A stretch of 9,343 bases of DNA, taken from the NCBI RefSeq assembly GCF_000613305.1, contig NZ_BAIO01000064.1, forward strand, positions 1 through 9,343, written 5' to 3'. Each line of letters starts with the position of its first letter. Positions within the stretch are counted from its first letter, which is position 1. A program made the position numbers and the translations under genes. The notes beneath the pieces are model-generated. The model did not search any database. It was not told the origin of the DNA and worked only from the letters and a program-made list of their open reading frames with translations. This document shows positions 6,200-9,343 of this stretch, in pieces. Origin of the DNA: Komagataeibacter kakiaceti JCM 25156 (GTDB lineage: Bacteria > Pseudomonadota > Alphaproteobacteria > Acetobacterales > Acetobacteraceae).

Positions 6200-7111
6200 T
6201 TACAGATGGTCTTGCAGCCATGTCGTCAGACGGCCGCGTTGGGTACGGGCCTGCGGCCCCACGCTGATCGTGGCGGTCATGCCCGCGGCCAGTGTCACGC
6301 TGTCAGGCACATGGTCGAGATGGATACGCACCGGAATACGCTGCGCCAGTCGCACCCATGTAAAGATCGGGCTGACATCCTGCAGCCCGAGCCCGTCGGG
6401 CTTGCCGTTCTGGTCATTGATACCCCGGGCGATGCTGACCACATGGCCCGGAATGATGTCCTTGTACCCCATGAGCTTGACGCGGGCCTCATCGCCCACA
6501 TGCACGCCCCACATCTTCGTTTCCTCGAAATAGCCGTTGACCCAGTAGGAGTCGGCGTCGATCACGGCCAGACGGGCATGGCCCTCGGTCACGTAATCAC
6601 CCACCCGCAGGTTCAGGTTGGTGATGTTGCCGTTGACCGGGGAGTACAGGATGGAGCGCTGGAGGTTCAGCTTGGCCAGGTCAAGGGCCGCGCGCGCCGC
6701 ATCGACCGAGGCGATCTGTGTCGCCACGTTCGAGTTGAAGACTTCCTGCTCTTCAGCCGAGACGATGCCGCCCAGCCCCATGCGGCGGCGTGCGTCGTTC
6801 TGCTTGAGCTTCAGGTCTTCCAGCGCGCCGTCAAGGCGGGCCTGCGCCTCGCGGATGGCCAGGCGGAAACGCACGGGATCAAGCACGAACAGGGGGTCGC
6901 CCCGGTGCACGAACTGGTTGTCCACCACGGGAAGCTGCACGACCGTTCCCGAGACTTCGGGCGCCACGTCCACGACATAGACACGGACACGCCCGTCACG
7001 TGTCCACGGGGCAATCATGTAGGTGTCCCATAAGGTGACTCCCATGACGATGGCCATCGTCACGACCGCCAGGGTCAGGACCACACGGATGAGGGTGCGC
7101 AGCAGGGGCAT
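6200..7111 (-). CDS. Membrane fusion protein, HlyD/AaeA-like efflux adaptor
   Basis: This 303-residue periplasmic adaptor links an inner-membrane permease to the outer-membrane channel. A single N-terminal membrane anchor spans about 6-28. APWTRDGRV (34-42) then matches the SPWTRDAR motif of E. coli AaeA, and APEVSGTV (50-57) with VDNQFVHRGDPLFVLDP (63-79) form the first half of the lipoyl-like domain. A short helical hairpin covers about 83-152. ILYSPVNGNI and VGDYVTEG (154-177) form the second lipoyl half, and a beta-barrel follows to about 285. Similarity to AaeA points to a FUSC-type permease as partner and to aromatic acids or related small organic acids as substrates, which is an inference. 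It lies 28 bp after the DUF1656 gene and 16 bp before the outer-membrane gene, so the three are one transcript. The 323-residue frame on the opposite strand is a shadow. Confidence 0.93.
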   Translation of the reverse strand: MPLLRTLIRVVLTLAVVTMAIVMGVTLWDTYMIAPWTRDGRVRVYVVDVAPEVSGTVVQLPVVDNQFVHRGDPLFVLDPVRFRLAIREAQARLDGALEDLKLKQNDARRRMGLGGIVSAEEQEVFNSNVATQIASVDAARAALDLAKLNLQRSILYSPVNGNITNLNLRVGDYVTEGHARLAVIDADSYWVNGYFEETKMWGVHVGDEARVKLMGYKDIIPGHVVSIARGINDQNGKPDGLGLQDVSPIFTWVRLAQRIPVRIHLDHVPDSVTLAAGMTATISVGPQARTQRGRLTTWLQDHL

Positions 7112-7139
7112 GGGGATTTCTCGAACCTTCTTGGGGCGG

Positions 7140-7334
7140 TCAGATGTACAGGATCATGAGGCAGAGGACGCAAGTGTAAAGCGCGACTTCGAACAGGGCG
7201 AGATGCCAGAACCATTTCATGACGCCGCACCACCACAGCAGGGACCGGAGCAGCATGGTGACGGGCAGGGCGGCGACAGCATAGACGACAATCGGCGCCA
7301 TGAAGACACCGAATAGATTGAATTCGCTCAGCAT
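7140..7334 (-). CDS. DUF1656 small membrane protein (AaeX-like)
   Basis: The 64-residue protein is almost entirely hydrophobic with two membrane helices (about 9-30 and 42-62). It opens with MLSEFNLFGVFMAPIV, typical of DUF1656, and has a WWCGVMKWFWH loop between the helices. In AaeXAB-type operons this small protein is encoded next to the membrane fusion protein and the FUSC permease. Its biochemical role is not known. It precedes the adaptor gene by 28 bp and follows the 68-codon ORF by 10 bp. No clear ribosome binding site is seen, so it may depend on translation of the upstream ORF. Confidence 0.88.
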   Translation of the reverse strand: MLSEFNLFGVFMAPIVVYAVAALPVTMLLRSLLWWCGVMKWFWHLALFEVALYTCVLCLMILYI

Positions 7335-7344
7335 CAGGCGGGTC

Positions 7345-7551
7345 TCATTCGGAACGGTCCCGTTGAAGGAGAATCAGGCACGGACGGGCGATGACGCTAT
7401 CGCCCCCCTGTAATGCTATCTGTAGCTGACCGGGCGACCAGAAGAAACCGGCAATGCCACCTGAACACGAAGATGTCGGCACCCGGTGCCGCGCGGCACG
7501 GACGCCGCCAGTCCTGCCTGTGGGGGCGATGGAAACCGGAAGGAAGGTCAT
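7345..7551 (-). CDS. Unrecognised 68-residue ORF in the position of the FUSC permease gene
   Basis: The ATG overlaps the marR stop as ATGA, and the TGA stop lies 10 bp before the DUF1656 start. It therefore fits the operon like a translationally coupled gene. The product (MTFLPVSIAPTGRTGGVRAA and onward, ending LILLQRDRSE) shows no membrane helix or domain I recognise, and its arginine- and serine-rich composition is not that of an established protein family. The equivalent slot in related operons holds a FUSC/AaeB permease of roughly 650-750 residues. The likeliest reading is a deletion scar that keeps the first codons and perhaps the last ones of that gene. A new small protein or plain intergenic sequence are alternatives. 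Confidence 0.35.
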   Translation of the reverse strand: MTFLPVSIAPTGRTGGVRAARHRVPTSSCSGGIAGFFWSPGQLQIALQGGDSVIARPCLILLQRDRSE

Positions 7552-8030
7552 GAACGGCTTCCCGCCATTTCGGCTGGCTGGCAGCTCCGGTTGTGCAGGT
7601 TGGCCTCGATCCGTTCAAAGACCGAATAGCACGCCAGCAGTTCGGGGGTGGAAATGCCCTGGAGCAGGCGGCGCGAGACGGCCTCCACCGCGTGGCGGAC
7701 CTGGCGCGCGGTGCGCTCGCCCTTTTCCGTCAGGCTGACGAGCTTGGAGCGTTTGTCTTCACGGTCGGGGGAGCGGAATACGAGGCCGCTGCGTTCCAGC
7801 ACGTCCAGCAGGCGGCCGACGGACGGGGCCTCGATTTCAAGCGCGCGCACCAGGTCGGTCTGGCGGACGGGCGGCGGCAGCAGGCCGAGATACAGGACCG
7901 GCCGCCATGTCGCCTCGGTCAGGCCGTATTCGCGCAGATCATGATCGACCTGCCGCCGCCATGCCGCGCCCAGCCGGGCGAGGCGACGACCGAACGACAG
8001 TTCTTTCTCATTGCGCTCCAGATCGGGCAT
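7548..8030 (-). CDS. MarR-family transcriptional regulator
   Basis: The 160-residue protein has the MarR winged-helix layout. An N-terminal dimerisation helix (about 11-33) leads to LTEATWRPVLYLGLL (37-51). The helix-turn-helix is QTDLVRALEIEAPSVGRLLDVLERSGLV (57-84 in all), and the wing is RSPDREDKRSKLVSLTEKG (86-104). A long C-terminal helix (105-150) completes the dimer interface. MarR proteins usually repress a neighbouring efflux operon and are released by small phenolic or acidic ligands. Here the gene is first in that operon, and an inverted repeat overlaps the predicted transcription start, consistent with autoregulation. GGAA (complement of 8035-8038) is a short-spaced ribosome site for the chosen ATG. 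The stop overlaps the next ATG as ATGA. Confidence 0.92.
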   Translation of the reverse strand: MPDLERNEKELSFGRRLARLGAAWRRQVDHDLREYGLTEATWRPVLYLGLLPPPVRQTDLVRALEIEAPSVGRLLDVLERSGLVFRSPDREDKRSKLVSLTEKGERTARQVRHAVEAVSRRLLQGISTPELLACYSVFERIEANLHNRSCQPAEMAGSRS

Positions 8031-8061
8031 TCTGTTCCGTCAGCGGGGACATACAGTTATG

Positions 8062-8092
8062 AAGCATGCAAACCATTCGCGTGCTTAGTATA
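8062..8092 (-). promoter_or_regulatory. Candidate marR operon promoter with overlapping MarR operator
   Basis: On the minus strand TATACT (complement of 8087-8092) is a near-consensus -10 box. No good -35 is seen at 16-18 bases. Immediately downstream is an inverted repeat, AAGCATGC (8062-8069) and GCGTGCTT (8079-8086), 7 of 8 positions complementary and separated by 9 bases. It would cover the predicted start near 8080. Length and position suit a MarR dimer site. A second perfect inverted repeat, CACGTT (8105-8110) and AACGTG (8124-8129), lies just upstream of the -10 and could be a further binding site. Confidence 0.5.
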
Positions 8093-8162
8093 TTCCGTCC
8101 GCCGCACGTTTCCAGAAAACGACAACGTGAGCCAATGCAATTTCGGCATGGATACTATCTGG

Positions 8163-8180
8163 CAATGACGTAGATCATTG
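8163..8180. repeat. Short perfect inverted repeat CAATGA/TCATTG
   Basis: CAATGA (8163-8168) and TCATTG (8175-8180) are perfectly complementary around a 6-base spacer, and TG/CA pairs extend it outside one mismatch. It lies in the intergenic space between the holin-like gene and marR. It may be a second small stem after the 8188-8212 hairpin or a regulator site. Function is not evident. Confidence 0.35.
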
Positions 8181-8187
8181 TCAGGCT

Positions 8188-8212
8188 ACGCCGTGCGGAG
8201 TCGGCACGGCGT
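8188..8212 (-). terminator. Candidate terminator hairpin after the holin-like gene
   Basis: ACGCCGTGC (8188-8196) and GCACGGCGT (8204-8212) are perfectly complementary over 9 bp with a 7-base loop. The hairpin lies 10 bases beyond the stop codon of the minus-strand membrane protein gene. The stem is GC-rich and strong, but no T run follows on the minus strand, so it may be a pause site or a Rho-assisted terminator. Confidence 0.45.
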
Positions 8213-8222
8213 TCCGGCGTGG

Positions 8223-8657
8223 TTACCTGCGGCGTCCGGTCACGGCCTGGAACAGGCTCCACAGGGTGCGGGCCGTATGGCGGGTCAGCGGACCCGCCAC
8301 CGCCGTCGCCACGGCGGAGAGGGCGACGGTCTGCCGCAGTTCGTTCAGGGCGTGTTCACGGGCGAATCGCACGCGGATTTCTTCCGGCGTCATGTAGGAA
8401 CGCCGCCCCATGACCAGCCCCATCAGCACCACCACCACATCGGCCGCGAACACCGCCGCCGCCGCGCCAAGCGCGCTGAAGCCCAGTGTCTGGTAACAGA
8501 AGGCCCACAGCAGGCCATGGCCCGAAATGACGGCGAAGAAAGCAAATATAGCTGCTACAACCAGAAAAGCGGCCTGACGACCAAGACGGATCGCCATCAG
8601 CTTGCGTAGGGTCAGTTCCCCTTCGATGATGGTTTTCCCGATTTCGCCTATTCTCAT
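8223..8657 (-). CDS. YqjE/phage-holin-like family membrane protein
   Basis: This 144-residue protein has an amphipathic N-terminus (about 1-25, IGEIGKTIIEGELTLRKLMA) and two membrane helices (about 28-50 and 62-84). A charged helical cytoplasmic tail follows with PEEIRVRFAREHALNELRQT (91-110). The arrangement resembles the proteins annotated as phage holin family or YqjE-like, which often follow a DUF883/YqjD gene, as here. There is no phage context and no lysis gene nearby, so a cell-lysis role is unlikely. An envelope-stress or membrane-organising role is a guess from the YqjDE pairing. It starts 40 bp after the DUF883 gene stop and is probably co-transcribed with it. Confidence 0.7.
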   Translation of the reverse strand: MRIGEIGKTIIEGELTLRKLMAIRLGRQAAFLVVAAIFAFFAVISGHGLLWAFCYQTLGFSALGAAAAVFAADVVVVLMGLVMGRRSYMTPEEIRVRFAREHALNELRQTVALSAVATAVAGPLTRHTARTLWSLFQAVTGRRR

Positions 8658-8697
8658 GATGCTCGCGTATCCTCTGGTTGCAGCAGGCTAGAATGCC

Positions 8698-8955
8698 TTA
8701 TTTTGTCGCGCGGCCAAGAAAATAGCTGATCACCGAGAAAATGGCGATAGCCACAAGCGGGCGCACGCGGGAGCAGCCGCTTTTGGGGGCATGTTCCGCA
8801 ATGGTTTCACGGGCGTTGGTGATCAGGTGCTCCGCCTTGCCGGCGGCGTCGTGCAGGGCCTGCTTGCCGTGGGAATGCAGCAGGTTTTCAATGTGGCTTT
8901 TCAGGGCCTGCAGGTCTTCATGGGTGACCTGCTTGATGGTGTCTGTCTTGCTCAT
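8698..8955 (-). CDS. DUF883/YqjD-ElaB-like tail-anchored protein
   Basis: The 85-residue protein has a charged, helical, coiled-coil-prone N-terminal two thirds (MSKTDTIKQVTHEDLQALKS to about residue 57). A single C-terminal membrane helix follows (about 67-83, PLVAIAIFSVISYFLGR). That layout is shared with E. coli YqjD and ElaB, inner-membrane proteins reported to bind ribosomes in stationary phase. An AAGGACAGGACA stretch just before the ATG provides the ribosome site. It is first in a two-gene unit with the holin-like protein and diverges from the ABC-like gene across about 100 bp. The tail has one cysteine (61) just before the membrane helix. Confidence 0.78.
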   Translation of the reverse strand: MSKTDTIKQVTHEDLQALKSHIENLLHSHGKQALHDAAGKAEHLITNARETIAEHAPKSGCSRVRPLVAIAIFSVISYFLGRATK

Positions 8956-9055
8956 TGTCCTGTCCTTTTATGACGGGTGAAGCCGATAATCCTCTGGTAT
9001 GGAGGTAACCATCGCTTATAACGCCTTATCCCCCCAGTCAGGTTTCTGTTATCGC

Positions 9056-9343
9056 ATGTCTCCTTTCTCCTTAAGGCTGGTTGTCAAGGCGCTGAAGGCA
9101 TTTCCCGATGCGCCGGACCTGTCGTTTTCCGCCGCGACGGATGCCTGTCTGGCCATCGTGAACGACCGGAGCGAATGTCTGTCCGTACTGGCAGATATGC
9201 TTGCCGGGCATGCGTCGGCGCAGGGGGGGCATATCCTTGTCGATGGGACAGACGTGACCGGCTGGCCCGCGGCGCGGCGTCCGTGCGCGCTGGTGGGGTG
9301 GCGGGATCCGCTGTTTGCGCACCTGAACGTGCAGGCCAACCTG
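9056..9343 (+). CDS. ABC-ATPase-like protein with degenerate Walker A, N-terminal part (3' end outside window)
   Basis: The frame is open from ATG at 9056 to the window edge, 96 codons. The second half has the spacing of an ABC importer ATPase N-terminal domain: LAIV, then the P-loop position, then LADMLAG (45-51), GGHILVDGTDVTGWPAARRP (57-76), and LVGWRDPLFAHLNVQANL (79-96), which parallels the usual VFQxxALFPHLTVxENV Q-loop region. Where GxSGxGKST is expected there is NDRSECLSV (36-44), with no glycines and no lysine. The Q-loop glutamine is replaced by Trp or Arg. As seen it should not bind ATP normally. The start is uncertain: an in-frame ATG at 8999 adds 19 residues, and GGAGGT at 9001-9006 lies too far upstream of 9056 to serve it. 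It may be a divergent regulatory subunit or a decaying paralogue. The transported substrate cannot be told. Confidence 0.6.
   Translation, partial: MSPFSLRLVVKALKAFPDAPDLSFSAATDACLAIVNDRSECLSVLADMLAGHASAQGGHILVDGTDVTGWPAARRPCALVGWRDPLFAHLNVQANL

Noticed and set aside
6062..7033. A 323-codon open frame on the + strand
   Set aside because: It is antisense to the membrane fusion protein gene, whose motifs are clear on the minus strand. The composition is that of a shadow frame.
7593..8168. A 191-codon + frame opposite marR
   Set aside because: It is a shadow of the MarR coding strand. The winged-helix motifs are on the minus strand.
8223..8657. Phage lysis holin and therefore a prophage
   Set aside because: The holin-like protein is paired with a DUF883 gene, and no endolysin, structural or integrase gene is in the window. 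The chromosomal YqjE-type reading fits better.
1..9343. CRISPR array, riboswitch or complete insertion sequence
   Set aside because: No regularly spaced direct repeats, no recognisable riboswitch core, and no transposase gene could be found. The three repeats are too far apart and partly inverted.

Overview
The window most resembles the chromosome of an acetic acid bacterium (Acetobacteraceae, perhaps Komagataeibacter or a relative). This is an inference from three things: a GC-rich background, gene families common in that group, and a dispersed hairpin repeat of about 130 bp (three copies here) that I associate with those genomes. No species call is possible from the sequence alone.

Layout, left to right. 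Positions 2-427 (+) hold the C-terminal part of a TonB-type energy transducer. A gene-poor stretch follows with repeat copy A and a possible 37-codon ORF. Next come two surface-glycan genes on the + strand: a UDP-galactopyranose mutase (895-2046, glf) and a glycosyltransferase family 25 gene (2121-2843). Repeat copy B begins at the stop codon of the latter. A non-coding or decayed stretch (2977-3219) ends in a strong hairpin. A strikingly AT-rich family 2 glycosyltransferase lies on the minus strand (3220-4191), then a tRNA-Leu(UAA) gene (4299-4386, -), then repeat copy C.

From 4666 to 8030 the minus strand carries an aromatic-acid-type efflux operon, transcribed right to left: MarR regulator, a 68-codon ORF, DUF1656 small membrane protein, AaeA-like membrane fusion protein, NodT-type outer membrane lipoprotein. 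In known operons of this type a large FUSC/AaeB inner-membrane permease occupies the slot now held by the 68-codon ORF, so the pump appears to have lost its permease here or to use one from elsewhere. A near-consensus -10 and an inverted repeat upstream of marR suggest autoregulation.

From 8223 to 8955 (-) is a two-gene unit: a DUF883/YqjD-like tail-anchored protein followed by a YqjE/holin-like two-helix membrane protein. At the right edge (9056-9343, +) starts a protein that aligns by eye with the N-terminal part of an ABC transporter ATPase but lacks a recognisable Walker A lysine and Q-loop glutamine.

How the genes work together: Glf would make UDP-galactofuranose, and the two glycosyltransferases are plausible users of activated sugars for an LPS or exopolysaccharide. 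The efflux operon would export small acids or drugs under MarR control. I see no clearly new system. The best leads are the degenerate ABC ATPase, the permease-less efflux operon, the dispersed repeats, and the AT-rich transferase beside the tRNA.
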